Positions 1-8,288 are shown, numbered from the stretch's first letter. The stretch is 64,000 bases of DNA from Paracoccus yeei ATCC BAA-599 (GCF_000622145.1 NZ_JHWH01000013.1:62001-126000), one strand, 5' to 3'. A program made the numbers and translations. The notes: generated by a model from the sequence alone, not told the origin.

Positions 1-192
1 GCAAAGGGCCAAGGGCACTTCTGCATGGCAGCCGAAGGCGCGCATCTCGACGCATGGCGCGCGCACCTTGAAGAACATGGTATTGAGATCGAGGCCGATT
101 TCACATGGCCGCAGGGCGGGAGATCACTCTATTTCCGCGATCCGGCAGGAAACTCGATCGAGATTGCCGATCCTGGCATCTGGAGACGATGA
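1..192 (+). CDS. Glyoxalase/bleomycin-resistance (VOC) family protein, 3' end
   Basis: The frame is open from the first base and encodes 63 residues before TGA; the start lies outside the window. The tail has the classic end of a single VOC metalloenzyme fold: a long helix followed by a strand reading SLYFRDPAGNSIEI, in which the second Glu of the family's metal site (here in NSIEI) sits just after the DPAGN turn. VOC proteins include glyoxalase I, fosfomycin and bleomycin resistance proteins and many uncharacterised lyases, so the substrate cannot be named from this fragment. It converges on the small reverse-strand frame at 256-360, with an inverted repeat between them. Confidence 0.8.
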   Translation, partial: AKGQGHFCMAAEGAHLDAWRAHLEEHGIEIEADFTWPQGGRSLYFRDPAGNSIEIADPGIWRR

Positions 193-201
193 AGTCTCGA
201 G

Positions 202-235
202 GAAACCTGAACAACCATGTGATAATTCAGGTTTC
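202..235. terminator. Perfect 10-bp inverted repeat between convergent frames
   Basis: GAAACCTGAA at 202-211 is exactly mirrored by TTCAGGTTTC at 226-235, with a 14-base loop. It begins 10 bases after the stop of the VOC gene. There is no T-run on either side, so if it ends transcription it is an imperfect, possibly bidirectional terminator; an operator or RNA-stability hairpin is equally possible. Confidence 0.35.
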
Positions 236-255
236 ATACCCAAAGGTTGGGGCTC

Positions 256-360
256 TCAGCGGCGGGCGCGGGCCTCGATCCGCAGCGGCTCCGGGCGCCG
301 GGTCATGAACCATGCCGAAACCGGCAGCAGGGCACCCAAGGTCATCCAGATCAAGGCCAT
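256..360 (-). CDS. Possible 34-residue single-span membrane protein
   Basis: On the reverse strand an ATG at 360-358 opens a 34-codon frame. It starts with a hydrophobic stretch (MALIWMTLGALLPVSAWFM) and ends in an arginine-rich tail (RRPEPLRIEARARR). This is the layout of a one-span protein with a positively charged cytoplasmic end. A good ribosome-binding sequence, GGGAGA, lies seven bases before the ATG. I recognise no family. The frame is short enough to be chance; the well-placed ribosome site and the amphipathic layout are the only support. An 8-bp inverted repeat (371-378 with 390-397) overlaps the ribosome site. Confidence 0.35.
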   Translation of the reverse strand: MALIWMTLGALLPVSAWFMTRRPEPLRIEARARR

Positions 361-436
361 CGCGAAATCTCCCTAACTCTCCCTTAAGAAGTTAGGGCCT
401 GTCTCGGCCACTTCAAGGCAAAAATCACGCCAATCG

Positions 437-1099
437 TCATGGCTGGGCGGCAAGCCGCTCTTTCAGGAAGGCCAGCGCCGCCGAAAGGCCGTCGGGCGAA
501 ATGCCGTGCGGGGTGTTTCGCATGACATGGCCATAGACGGTGAAACCGGCCTGGGACAGGGCATCGCCCGCCAGCTGCATGCTTTCGAACGGCACGACCG
601 GGTCCTGGTCGCCATGCAGCAGCAGGACGGGCGGCTTGACCCTTGCCTCGGCCGCCAGGGTCTCGGGCGACAGCAGGCGGCCGGAAAAGCCCACGACGCC
701 CGCGACTTCGGCGTCGCGGCGGGGGGCCACGGCCAGCGCCATCATGGTGCCCTGCGAAAAGCCCACCAGCGCCAGCCGATCGGGCGCGATCCCCTCATCC
801 GCCAATACCTTGTCGAGGAAGGCATTCAGGTCGTCGAAGGATTGCGCCATCGAGGCGCGGGCCTGCTTTTCGGACGAGCCATCCATCCAGGGGATCGGAA
901 ACCACTGATAGCCCATGGGATTGTTCGCGCAGGGCTCGGGCGCGTCGGGGGCGTAAAAGGCGGTGCCGGGCAGATGCGGCGCCAGGGGATCGGCCAGCCC
1001 CAGCAGGTCGGCGCCGTCCGCGCCATAGCCGTGCAGAAAGACCACGACCGAACCGGCCTTGGCCGGACCCTTGCGTTTCGATGTCAATGCGCGCGTCAT
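437..1099 (-). CDS. Phospholipase/carboxylesterase family alpha/beta hydrolase
   Basis: This 220-residue cytosolic serine hydrolase belongs to the phospholipase/carboxylesterase (acyl-protein-thioesterase-like) family. Visible landmarks are the oxyanion strand VVFLHGYGADG, the nucleophile elbow GFSQG, the acid in HGDQDPVVPF and the catalytic His in TPHGIS. The start is the ATG at 1099: its first four bases, ATGA, overlap the stop of the upstream glycosylase gene, and GAGGGGG lies just before it. An ATG 78 bases further upstream would run deep into that gene. It is the last gene of a GntR-alkA-esterase operon with four-base overlaps. The natural substrate is unknown; small esters are typical for the family. 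Confidence 0.85.
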   Translation of the reverse strand: MTRALTSKRKGPAKAGSVVVFLHGYGADGADLLGLADPLAPHLPGTAFYAPDAPEPCANNPMGYQWFPIPWMDGSSEKQARASMAQSFDDLNAFLDKVLADEGIAPDRLALVGFSQGTMMALAVAPRRDAEVAGVVGFSGRLLSPETLAAEARVKPPVLLLHGDQDPVVPFESMQLAGDALSQAGFTVYGHVMRNTPHGISPDGLSAALAFLKERLAAQP

Positions 1100-1713
1100 C
1101 TGACCCCCTCGCGTCCCTTTGCGACGTGGTAATAGGCCCAGAGCGCACGCGCCGCAACCGCGCGCCAGGGACGCCACGGCTCGGCCAGCGCGATCAGCGC
1201 GGCCGGCCCGGGCCGTTCGGGCAGGCCGTAAAGCAGGCGCGCCGACTCGGCCAGCGCAAGGTCGCCGGCAGCAAAGACGTCGGGGCGGCCAAGCGCGAAC
1301 TTGAGGTAGATCTCGGCGGTCCAGCGGCCGATCCCGGGCAATGCGGTCAGCGTGGTGATGGCCTGATCGTCGGGCAGATCGCGCAGCGCGGCCCAGTCGA
1401 CCCGAGCCTCGGCGATGCCGCGCAGGTAGCGCGCCTTGGGGCGCGACAGGCCGGCGGCGCGCAGCGCATCGTCATCTGCCGCGCGGATCGCGGCCTCGTC
1501 CGACAGCCCGGCGGCGGCCAGGCGCGCAAGGATCGCGCCCGCTGCCTGCGTCGATATCTGCTGCGAGACCACCGCGTCGCGGATCGAGGGGAAGCCTTCC
1601 TCCCACCGGCGCAGCGGCAGCGGGCCGAGTTCCGGCAGCACCCGCGCCCAGACCGGACAGACCCGCGCCAGATGGGCCGCGCCCATGGCCAGGTCCGCCG
1701 CGTCGCGGATCAT
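1096..1713 (-). CDS. alkA: DNA-3-methyladenine glycosylase II (AlkA/HhH-GPD family)
   Basis: At 205 residues this is the catalytic HhH-GPD core without the extra N-terminal domain of E. coli AlkA. The helix-hairpin-helix reads LTALPGIGRWTAEIYL, and the conserved catalytic Asp follows in VFAAGDLAL. The family cuts the glycosidic bond of alkylated purines such as 3-methyladenine in base excision repair. The start ATG overlaps the stop of the GntR gene by four bases, and its own stop overlaps the esterase start, so the three genes are translationally coupled. It is a short-form AlkA; activity on other damaged bases is possible. Confidence 0.85.
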   Translation of the reverse strand: MIRDAADLAMGAAHLARVCPVWARVLPELGPLPLRRWEEGFPSIRDAVVSQQISTQAAGAILARLAAAGLSDEAAIRAADDDALRAAGLSRPKARYLRGIAEARVDWAALRDLPDDQAITTLTALPGIGRWTAEIYLKFALGRPDVFAAGDLALAESARLLYGLPERPGPAALIALAEPWRPWRAVAARALWAYYHVAKGREGVR

Positions 1714-2351
1714 TCGTCCAGGCCCATATCGCCGGTCAGCTTGGCTTCCTCTTTCAGCCGCGTCTCGAAGGCCATCGAGATGTGGCGGCGCAGCGCCGCC
1801 TCGGCCCGGGCCTCGTCACGGGCGGCGATCGCGTCCACGATGTCCTGATGTTCGGCCAGGCTGACCGCGTCGCGCCCCTTGGCCGCCAGCGTGGTGCGCG
1901 CCATCAGCGCCATGCTGCGATGCACCAGGTCCAGCTGCTGGACCAGATAGCGGTTGTGCGACGCCAGGTGGACCTGGTGGTGAAAGCGCCGGTTGGCGCG
2001 CGACAGCGCCTGTGGATCGCCCAGGATCTTGTGGTCGTCCTCGACCATGCCTCCCAGCACGCGGATCTCCTCGGGGGTGGCATGGCGGGCGGCCAGGCGG
2101 GCGGCCAGCGCCTCAAGCTCGGCGCGCACGGTGTAAAGCTCGGCCAGCTGGTTGTGGTCCAGCGTGGCGACGATCAGGCTGCGCCCGTCGCGCTTGAGCA
2201 TGGCTTGCGTTTCCAGCCGCTGCAACGCCTCGCGCACCGGGGTGCGGGACACGCCGAAGCGGTCGGCAAGTTCGGATTCGACCAGCCGGTCTCCGGGACG
2301 ATAGGTGCCGTTGTCGATGGCGGACAGGATCAGGGAATAGGCGTCTTTCAT
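1710..2351 (-). CDS. GntR-family regulator with FCD effector domain
   Basis: The 213-residue protein has an N-terminal winged helix (about residues 5-70, with RFGVSRTPVREALQRLE as the recognition region) and a C-terminal all-helical FCD ligand domain (about 75-205). The FCD domain carries the His and Asp residues that bind a metal in this FadR subclass, including RRFHHQVH. Such regulators usually sense carboxylic acids and repress neighbouring catabolic genes. Here the co-transcribed genes are a repair glycosylase and an esterase, so the ligand cannot be guessed. It is transcribed away from the HAD phosphatase gene; the 63 bases between their starts hold both promoters. Confidence 0.9.
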   Translation of the reverse strand: MKDAYSLILSAIDNGTYRPGDRLVESELADRFGVSRTPVREALQRLETQAMLKRDGRSLIVATLDHNQLAELYTVRAELEALAARLAARHATPEEIRVLGGMVEDDHKILGDPQALSRANRRFHHQVHLASHNRYLVQQLDLVHRSMALMARTTLAAKGRDAVSLAEHQDIVDAIAARDEARAEAALRRHISMAFETRLKEEAKLTGDMGLDE

Positions 2352-2414
2352 GGCCGCACGATCCGCCGTCGGGGGCGGGATTGCAAGCGCCCTGCGTCGG
2401 GATTAGGCAGGGGC

Positions 2415-3119
2415 ATGGATTTGCGGCATGTGACCACCTGGATCTTCGATCTGGACAATACGCTTTACGCGCCCGAGATGCGGCTGTTCGACCAGATCAA
2501 GCGCCGCATGACCGCCTATGTCATGCGCGAATTGCGGGTGGACCGGGCGACGGCGGACCGGCTGCGCAGCCATTACTGGCGCGAACATGGCACCACCCTG
2601 TCGGGCCTGATGGCCGAGCATGGCATCGACCCGATGGCCTATCTGCGCGAAGTCCACGACATCGACTTTTCCGGGCTTTCGCCCGACCCCGAGCTTGCAG
2701 CCCTGATCGCGGCTCTGCCCGGGCGCAAGATCGTGCACACCAACGGCGACGTCGCCTATGCGGGCCGCGTGCTCGAACGGCGCGGCCTGACGGGTTTCGA
2801 TGAAATCCACGGCATCGACTCGCTTGGCTTTCATCCCAAGCCCGACCCGCGCGCTTATGCCGCAGTCATGGCGGCTTCGGGTTTCCAGCCCGGCGCGGTG
2901 GCCATGTTCGAGGATGACCCCAGGAACCTTTCCGTACCTCATGCCCTTGGAATGACCACGATTCTTGTTGGACCGGGACGCCACGGGCCGGACCTTCTGG
3001 CGTCCGGTCACGACCATGGGCCGCATGTCCACCATCACACGGCGGACCTTGCGGCGTTCCTGCGCACTCTTGCCGGGGCCGGCGCCTGTGCCCAGAATGG
3101 CATATCCCTCCCAGCATAG
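2415..3119 (+). CDS. HAD-superfamily pyrimidine 5'-nucleotidase-like phosphatase
   Basis: The 234-residue protein has the HAD motifs in order. Motif I is FDLDNTLY (nucleophile and general acid Asp), motif II is the Thr in KIVHTNGD, the motif III Lys is in GFHPKPD, and motif IV is MFEDDPRN. A helical C1 cap lies between motifs I and II. This pattern matches the yeast SDT1/PHM8-like pyrimidine 5'-nucleotidases, which dephosphorylate nucleoside monophosphates. The start is the ATG at 2415, preceded by a purine-rich AGGCAGGGG; longer open sequence upstream lies opposite the GntR gene. The C-terminus is His-rich (around GPHVHHHT). It is followed 11 bases later by a small membrane protein gene. Confidence 0.85.
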   Translation: MDLRHVTTWIFDLDNTLYAPEMRLFDQIKRRMTAYVMRELRVDRATADRLRSHYWREHGTTLSGLMAEHGIDPMAYLREVHDIDFSGLSPDPELAALIAALPGRKIVHTNGDVAYAGRVLERRGLTGFDEIHGIDSLGFHPKPDPRAYAAVMAASGFQPGAVAMFEDDPRNLSVPHALGMTTILVGPGRHGPDLLASGHDHGPHVHHHTADLAAFLRTLAGAGACAQNGISLPA

Positions 3120-3130
3120 GAGATAAGATC

Positions 3131-3316
3131 ATGGCCCATGCCGCCACCAATGACGAAAACCGCACCGCCGCCCGCCTGCTGCTGTTCGTGGCCGTCCTGC
3201 TTCTCGTGACCGTGGCTGCCACCCTGGTCTGGGGCCTTGCCGGTCTGACCACCGTGGCGCTGATCGCGACGGTCGTCGTCTTTGGCCTGCTGACCGCCTA
3301 TGCCGCAGGCTTCTGA
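3131..3316 (+). CDS. Small two-span membrane protein
   Basis: This gene encodes 61 residues: a polar N-terminus of about 12 residues, then two hydrophobic helices (about 16-38 and 40-60) separated by a short GL turn. The ATG at 3131 has AGGAG seven bases upstream. The stop lies 17 bases inside the following hydroxylase gene, so the two are translationally coupled. I do not recognise a named family. Rhodobacterales genomes often carry small unnamed membrane proteins beside flavin hydroxylases, and an accessory or anchoring role is possible but unproven. Confidence 0.75.
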   Translation: MAHAATNDENRTAARLLLFVAVLLLVTVAATLVWGLAGLTTVALIATVVVFGLLTAYAAGF

Positions 3317-4502
3317 GCTGCTGGACGTCGATGTCCTGGTCTCGGGCGGGGGGATCGCCGGGCTGATCGCCGCCGCGGCCTTTGGTGCCGCGGGACACAC
3401 GGTTCTGTGCGTGGATCCCGCGCCCCCCGTGACCGAGGAAGGCGCCCAGGGCTCGGACCTGCGCAGCACGGCATTCCTGAACCCGTCGGTGCCGGTCCTG
3501 GCCGCTGCCGGCCTGTGGGACCAGCTGGCCCCGCATGCGACGCCCCTGCAGATCATGCGGATCATCGACGCAGGCGGGGACCAGCCCCAGGCCCGGCTGG
3601 TGCGCGACTTCGACGCGGCCGAAATCTCGGACCAGCCCTTCGGCTGGAACCTGCCGAACTGGCTGCTGAAGCGGGAAATCTCGGGCCGGCTCGCCAGCCT
3701 GCAGAACGTCCGCTTCCGGCTCGGCACCGGCACCGCCGCCCTGCTGGCCCGCGAGGCCGAGGTGATCGCCACCCTGTCCGATGGCAGCCGCGTGCGCGCG
3801 AAACTGGTGGTCGGCGCGGACGGGCGCGATTCGCCGGTGCGTCAGGCCCTGGGGATCGGCACGCGAACCCTGCGCTACGGCCAAAGGGCGCTGGCCTTCG
3901 CCGTGACCCACCCCCAGCCCCATCAGAACGTCTCGACCGAGATCCACCGCTGGGGCGGCCCCTTTACCCTGGTTCCCCTGCCCGACCGCAACGGCAAGCC
4001 CTCCTCGGCGGTCGTCTGGATGGAGCGCGGGCCCGAGATCGCCCGCCTGCGCGCCCTGCCCGCCGAGGCGTTCGAACGCGAACTGAATCGCCGCTCGGCC
4101 GGCATCCTGGGCCACCTGACCCAGGCCACGCGGCTGACCGAATGGCCGATCATCAGCCAGATCGCCGACCGCTTCACCGGCCCCCGCACCGCGCTGATCG
4201 CCGAGGCTGCCCATGTCGTCCCACCCATCGGCGCCCAGGGCTTGAACATGAGCCTGGCCGACCTCGCCGCGCTGCTCGACCTTTCCGGCGACCGCCCGGG
4301 CGAGGCGGCTGGGCTTGAAACCTACAACCGCCGCCGCCGCCCCGAGGCGCTGGCCCGGCTGATGGGAATCGACGCGCTCAATCGCGCCAGCATGATCTCG
4401 GCCCGGCCGCTTCGCGATCTGCGCGCTGCGGCCCTGGGCGGCCTTTACGCCGCCTCGCCGGTCCGCAAGCTTCTGATGCGGGCCGGCTTGGGCATGACCT
4501 GA
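3300..4502 (+). CDS. UbiH/UbiF/COQ6-family FAD-dependent hydroxylase
   Basis: The 400-residue flavoprotein monooxygenase opens with the dinucleotide motif VSGGGIAGLIAA (about 12-25). The DG motif GADGRDSPVR lies in the middle, and the late FAD-binding motif follows in ALIAEAAHVVPPIGAQGLNMSL. This last motif, with GAQGLN, is diagnostic of the ubiquinone-ring hydroxylases UbiH, UbiF, UbiL and UbiM, so a role in ubiquinone synthesis is likely; which ring position is attacked cannot be read. The second Ala in AEAAHVV replaces the usual Gly-Asp (GDAAH), a notable change in a conserved FAD contact. It overlaps the preceding membrane protein gene by 17 bases. Confidence 0.85.
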   Translation: MPQASELLDVDVLVSGGGIAGLIAAAAFGAAGHTVLCVDPAPPVTEEGAQGSDLRSTAFLNPSVPVLAAAGLWDQLAPHATPLQIMRIIDAGGDQPQARLVRDFDAAEISDQPFGWNLPNWLLKREISGRLASLQNVRFRLGTGTAALLAREAEVIATLSDGSRVRAKLVVGADGRDSPVRQALGIGTRTLRYGQRALAFAVTHPQPHQNVSTEIHRWGGPFTLVPLPDRNGKPSSAVVWMERGPEIARLRALPAEAFERELNRRSAGILGHLTQATRLTEWPIISQIADRFTGPRTALIAEAAHVVPPIGAQGLNMSLADLAALLDLSGDRPGEAAGLETYNRRRRPEALARLMGIDALNRASMISARPLRDLRAAALGGLYAASPVRKLLMRAGLGMT

Positions 4503-4506
4503 CAGG

Positions 4507-4530
4507 TCTTCCTTGTTGTTCAAATACCCA
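4507..4530 (+). repeat. Dispersed intergenic repeat head, copy 1
   Basis: This copy reads TTCCTTGTTG-TTCAAATACCC and is followed by the palindrome GGCCGGCC. It lies five bases after the hydroxylase stop. It is one of six related copies in the window (also near 8290, 18840, 26500, 46170 and 61785). Confidence 0.6.
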
Positions 4531-4599
4531 AGGCCGGCCGCGCCACCCGCGCTGCCGGCCCCTATGGCATCCGCCGGTGCAATCTGCCACATAACGGCC

Positions 4600-5964
4600 A
4601 TGGCCAAACCCACCACCGCCTTCACCTGCACCGCCTGCGGCGCCAGCCATCGCAAATGGTCGGGCCGCTGCGACGCCTGCGGCGCCTGGAACACCATCGT
4701 CGAGGAAGCGCCCCTGTCCCAGGGGCCGGGCCGCGGCCTGGGCACGCTCAAGGGCAAGACGATCGCGCTTTCCGACCTTGCGACGCAGGACCAGCCGCCG
4801 CCGCGCGCGACCTCGGGCATCGCCGAATTCGACCGGGTGCTGGGCGGCGGCCTGGTGCCCGGCTCGGCCATCCTGGTCGGCGGCGACCCCGGCATCGGCA
4901 AGTCGACGCTGCTCTTGCAGGCGGCCAGCGCCTTTGCCCGCTCGGGCCAGAGCGCAATCTACATCTCGGGCGAGGAGGCCAGCGCCCAGGTCCGCATGCG
5001 GGCGCAACGCCTAGGCCTCGGCGATGCCCCTGTCCGGCTGGGGGCGGAAACGGCGTTGCGCGACATCCTGACGACGCTCGATGCCGAACGTCCCGATGTG
5101 GCGGTGATCGACTCGATCCAGACCCTCTGGTCGGATCAGATCGAGGCGGCGCCCGGTTCCGTCAGCCAGGTCCGCGCCACCGCGCATGAACTGACCACCT
5201 TTGCCAAGCGGCGCGGCACCTCGGTCATCCTGGTCGGCCACGTCACCAAGGAAGGCCAGATCGCCGGCCCGCGCGTGGTCGAACACATGGTCGATACCGT
5301 GCTCTATTTCGAAGGCGAGCGCGGCCATCAGTTCCGCATCCTGCGCGCCCACAAGAACCGCTTCGGCCCCGCCGACGAGATCGGCGTCTTCGAGATGACC
5401 GGCGGTGGGCTGGCCGAGGTCGCGAACCCTTCGGCCCTGTTCCTGTCCGAACGCGGCGAACCCTCGCCCGGCTCGGCGGTCTTCGCCGGGATCGAGGGCA
5501 CGCGCCCGGTGCTGACCGAGGTGCAGGCCCTGGTCGCCCCCTCGACGCTGGCCAGCCCCCGCCGGACGGTGGTTGGGCTTGATTCGGGCCGCGTCTCGAC
5601 GATCCTTGCCGTGCTCGAGGCGCGCTGCGCCATCCCCTTTGCCGGGCTCGACGTTTTCCTGAACGTCGCCGGGGGCATGCGGGTCAACGAACCCGCCGCC
5701 GACCTGGCCATCGCCGCCGCCCTTCTCAGCGCGCGCGAGGATACGGCCCTGCCGGCCGACTGCGCCATTTTCGGCGAAATCAGCCTGTCGGGCGCGCTGC
5801 GTCCGGTCGCGCAGGCGGAAAACAGGTTGAAAGAGGCGCAGAAACTTGGTTTTTCACGGGCAATCCTGCCTGCGGCCACCAAGGTCGAGGGCCTTGCCGG
5901 AATGCGGATCGACCGCGTGCCGGATCTGACAAGCTTCGTGGGCGAGACATTCGGTGCCGGGTGA
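4600..5964 (+). CDS. radA: DNA repair protein RadA
   Basis: This 454-residue ATPase helps process recombination intermediates and branch migration alongside RecA. An N-terminal C4 zinc finger is visible (Cys10, 13, 24, 27 in CTAC and CDAC). A RecA-like core follows with Walker A GGDPGIGKST (94-103), then the RadA-specific KNRFG motif (HKNRFGP) and a C-terminal Lon-protease-like domain without a catalytic Ser-Lys pair. The length matches the family. The start is the ATG at 4600, because MAKPTTAFTCTAC is the usual RadA N-terminus; upstream codons run into the intergenic repeat at 4507-4530. The cvpA gene follows 42 bases later. Confidence 0.95.
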   Translation: MAKPTTAFTCTACGASHRKWSGRCDACGAWNTIVEEAPLSQGPGRGLGTLKGKTIALSDLATQDQPPPRATSGIAEFDRVLGGGLVPGSAILVGGDPGIGKSTLLLQAASAFARSGQSAIYISGEEASAQVRMRAQRLGLGDAPVRLGAETALRDILTTLDAERPDVAVIDSIQTLWSDQIEAAPGSVSQVRATAHELTTFAKRRGTSVILVGHVTKEGQIAGPRVVEHMVDTVLYFEGERGHQFRILRAHKNRFGPADEIGVFEMTGGGLAEVANPSALFLSERGEPSPGSAVFAGIEGTRPVLTEVQALVAPSTLASPRRTVVGLDSGRVSTILAVLEARCAIPFAGLDVFLNVAGGMRVNEPAADLAIAAALLSAREDTALPADCAIFGEISLSGALRPVAQAENRLKEAQKLGFSRAILPAATKVEGLAGMRIDRVPDLTSFVGETFGAG

Positions 5965-6006
5965 ACTCGTCCCCAAACGCGGGCAAAGCCGCGAAAGGGC
6001 GTGACA

Positions 6007-6609
6007 ATGGACGGTTTCACCATCATCGACGGCATCGTGGCCGCCGTGATCATCCTCTCGGCGATCCTGGCCTATGCGCGCGGATTCGTGCGCGAATCGC
6101 TGGCGATCCTGGGCTGGATCGGCGCGGCGATCCTGGCGTTCATCTTTGCGCCCACGGTCCGGCCGATGGTCGCGCAGATCCCCGGGCTGAACAAGTTCCT
6201 GGGCGACAGTTGCGAGCTTGCCACCATCGCCGCCTTCGCGGCGGTCTTTGCGCTGGCGCTGGTGGTGTTCTCGATCATCACGCCGCTGTTCTCCTCGGTC
6301 GTGCAGCGTTCGGCGCTGGGGGGTGTGGACCAGGGCATCGGCTTCCTGTTCGGGGTCGCGCGCGGCATCCTTCTGGTCGCGGTGGCCTTCATCGTCTACG
6401 ACCGGGTGATGGCGACCCAGCCCGTCGCCGTGGTCGAGAACTCGCGCTCGGCCCAGGTTTTCGCGGCGATGCGGGGGCAGATGGACAGCCAGATCCCGCA
6501 GGACGCCCCGGGCTGGGTGGTGTCGCGCTATGAACAGCTGGTCCATGGCTGCGCCGTGACGCAGCCGGTCGACGCGGCCACCCCCACACTGGCCGCGCCC
6601 GCGAACTAG
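6007..6609 (+). CDS. cvpA: CvpA family inner-membrane protein
   Basis: The 200-residue protein has four predicted membrane spans (about residues 3-20, 25-45, 65-90 and 100-125) and a proline/alanine-rich soluble tail, as in CvpA (colicin V production protein). The tail is longer than in E. coli CvpA. The linkage to purF downstream is conserved in many proteobacteria, which supports the call. The ATG at 6007 is preferred over the GTG at 6001, because AAGGG lies a good eight bases before the ATG and only one or two before the GTG. CvpA's molecular role is still poorly defined; it affects envelope homeostasis in enterobacteria. Confidence 0.9.
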   Translation: MDGFTIIDGIVAAVIILSAILAYARGFVRESLAILGWIGAAILAFIFAPTVRPMVAQIPGLNKFLGDSCELATIAAFAAVFALALVVFSIITPLFSSVVQRSALGGVDQGIGFLFGVARGILLVAVAFIVYDRVMATQPVAVVENSRSAQVFAAMRGQMDSQIPQDAPGWVVSRYEQLVHGCAVTQPVDAATPTLAAPAN

Positions 6610-6623
6610 GCGTCCCGCGGGGC

Positions 6624-6642
6624 TTCGTGACCCATTCGTGAC
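6624..6642 (+). repeat. Direct repeat TTCGTGAC upstream of purF
   Basis: TTCGTGAC occurs at 6624-6631 and 6635-6642, start to start 11 bases, on one face of the helix. It lies in the 144-base gap between cvpA and purF, where a purF promoter would be expected. A related CGTGACTT follows near 6672. This is a possible regulator site only. Confidence 0.3.
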
Positions 6643-6753
6643 ATTAATTGCGCCTCGTTTCCCTGCCGAGGCGTGACTTCGCCCACGCAAGCCCCTATGT
6701 TGTCGGCGACAGCGCCACATATGAGCCCTCCTCCTTAGCCCCATGAGCCGGTG

Positions 6754-8253
6754 ATGATGCAGCCATTCCTTGCCCATCCCTTCGATTCCGACCGCCTGCA
6801 CGAAGAATGCGGCGTGTTCGGTGCAATCGGTGTCGCGGATGCGGCCAACTTCGTCGCCCTTGGCCTGCACGCCCTGCAGCATCGTGGGCAAGAGGCCGGC
6901 GGCATCGTCGCCCATGATGCCGAACAGGGCTTCAACAGCGCCCATCGGTTCGGCTATGTCCGCGACAACTTCACCAAGCAAAGCCTGATGGAGACGCTGC
7001 CCGGATCGCTCGCCATCGGGCATGTGCGCTATTCGACCGCCGGCACCAAGGCCGCCACCGCGATCCGCGACGTGCAGCCGTTCTTCGGCGAATTCGCGAT
7101 GGGCGGCTGCGCCATCGCGCACAATGGCAACATCACCAACGCCATGGCGCTGCGGCGCGAACTGATCGAGCGCGGCTCGATCTTCCAGTCCAGTTCCGAC
7201 AGCGAATGCATCATCCACCTGATGGCGCGTTCCATCCAGCGCAACATCCCCGAGCGGATGAAGGACGCGCTGCGCCGGGTCGAAGGCGCCTTCAGCGTCA
7301 TCGCCATGACCCGCACCAAGCTGATCGGCGTGCGCGACCCCCTGGGCGTGCGCCCCCTGGTCCTGGGCCGCATCGGCGAGGATGGCTTCGTGCTCGCCTC
7401 GGAAACCTGCGCGCTCGACATCATCGGCGCCGAATTCCTGCGCGAGATCGAGCCGGGCGAGATGGTCGTCATCTCCAAGGGCGAAATCGAAAGCTCGCGG
7501 CCCTTCGGCCCGTCCAAGGGCCGCTTCTGCATCTTCGAACATGTCTATTTCTCGCGTCCCGACTCGATCATCGGTGGCCGCTCGGTCTATGAGACCCGGC
7601 GCCAGATCGGCGTGGAACTGGCGCGCGAGGCCCCGGTCGAAGCCGACCTGGTCTGCCCCGTGCCCGACAGCGGCACCCCGGCCGCCATCGGCTACGCCCA
7701 TGAAAGCGGCATCCCCTATGGCATGGGGATCATCCGCAACCAGTACATGGGCCGCACCTTCATCGAACCGACCGAACAGATCCGCAACATGGGCGTGCGG
7801 CTCAAGCTGAACGTGAACCGCGCGCTGGTCGCAGGCAAGCGCGTCGTCCTGGTCGACGATTCGGTGGTGCGCGGCACCACCTCGCGCAAGATCAAGGACA
7901 TGATCCTGGACGCCGGCGCGGCCGAGGTGCATTTCCGCATCGCCAGCCCGCCCACGGCCTGGCCCTGCTTCTACGGCGTCGACACGCCCGACCGCGACAA
8001 GCTGCTGGCCGCCCAGATGACCGAGGAAGAGATGCGCGAATGGATCGGGGTCGACAGCCTCGCCTTCGTCTCGCTCGACGGTCTTTATCGCGCGGTGGGC
8101 GAGGCCAAGGGTCGCGACAAGTCCTGCCCGCAATATTGCGACGCCTGTTTCTCGGGGGAATACCCGGTCGCGCCCTTCGACCAGCTGGAACGCGGCTTCC
8201 GCATGAAGCCCGAATACGAGGCGCAGGCCATCACGGGCCACGCGGCCGAATAG
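6754..8253 (+). CDS. purF: Amidophosphoribosyltransferase
   Basis: PurF makes 5-phosphoribosylamine from PRPP and glutamine, the first step of purine synthesis. The N-terminal propeptide ends at HEE, so Cys19 (CGVFGAIG) becomes the N-terminal nucleophile of the glutaminase domain. The C-terminal half is the phosphoribosyltransferase domain with the PRPP loop VVLVDDSVVRGTT. Cysteines in GRFCIFEHVYF, WPCFYG and CPQYCDACFSG match the [4Fe-4S] ligands of the Bacillus-type enzyme, unlike E. coli PurF. Three tandem start codons are possible (GTG 6751, ATG 6754, ATG 6757), and no strong ribosome site separates them. A rho-independent terminator follows directly. Confidence 0.95.
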   Translation: MMQPFLAHPFDSDRLHEECGVFGAIGVADAANFVALGLHALQHRGQEAGGIVAHDAEQGFNSAHRFGYVRDNFTKQSLMETLPGSLAIGHVRYSTAGTKAATAIRDVQPFFGEFAMGGCAIAHNGNITNAMALRRELIERGSIFQSSSDSECIIHLMARSIQRNIPERMKDALRRVEGAFSVIAMTRTKLIGVRDPLGVRPLVLGRIGEDGFVLASETCALDIIGAEFLREIEPGEMVVISKGEIESSRPFGPSKGRFCIFEHVYFSRPDSIIGGRSVYETRRQIGVELAREAPVEADLVCPVPDSGTPAAIGYAHESGIPYGMGIIRNQYMGRTFIEPTEQIRNMGVRLKLNVNRALVAGKRVVLVDDSVVRGTTSRKIKDMILDAGAAEVHFRIASPPTAWPCFYGVDTPDRDKLLAAQMTEEEMREWIGVDSLAFVSLDGLYRAVGEAKGRDKSCPQYCDACFSGEYPVAPFDQLERGFRMKPEYEAQAITGHAAE

Positions 8254-8256
8254 GAA

Positions 8257-8283
8257 AAGGGGGCTTCGCGCCCCCTTCTTTTT
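8257..8283 (+). terminator. Rho-independent terminator of purF
   Basis: AAGGGGGC (8257-8264) pairs with GCCCCCTT (8270-8277) around a five-base loop and is followed by CTTTTT. It begins four bases after the purF stop codon. Confidence 0.85.
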
Positions 8284-8288
8284 CACCG

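Noticed and set aside
1100..1177. Longer N-terminus for the esterase
   Set aside because: It would overlap the glycosylase gene by 78 bases and begin with an Arg/Gly-rich stretch unlike the family; the ATG at 1099 has an ATGA overlap and ribosome site.
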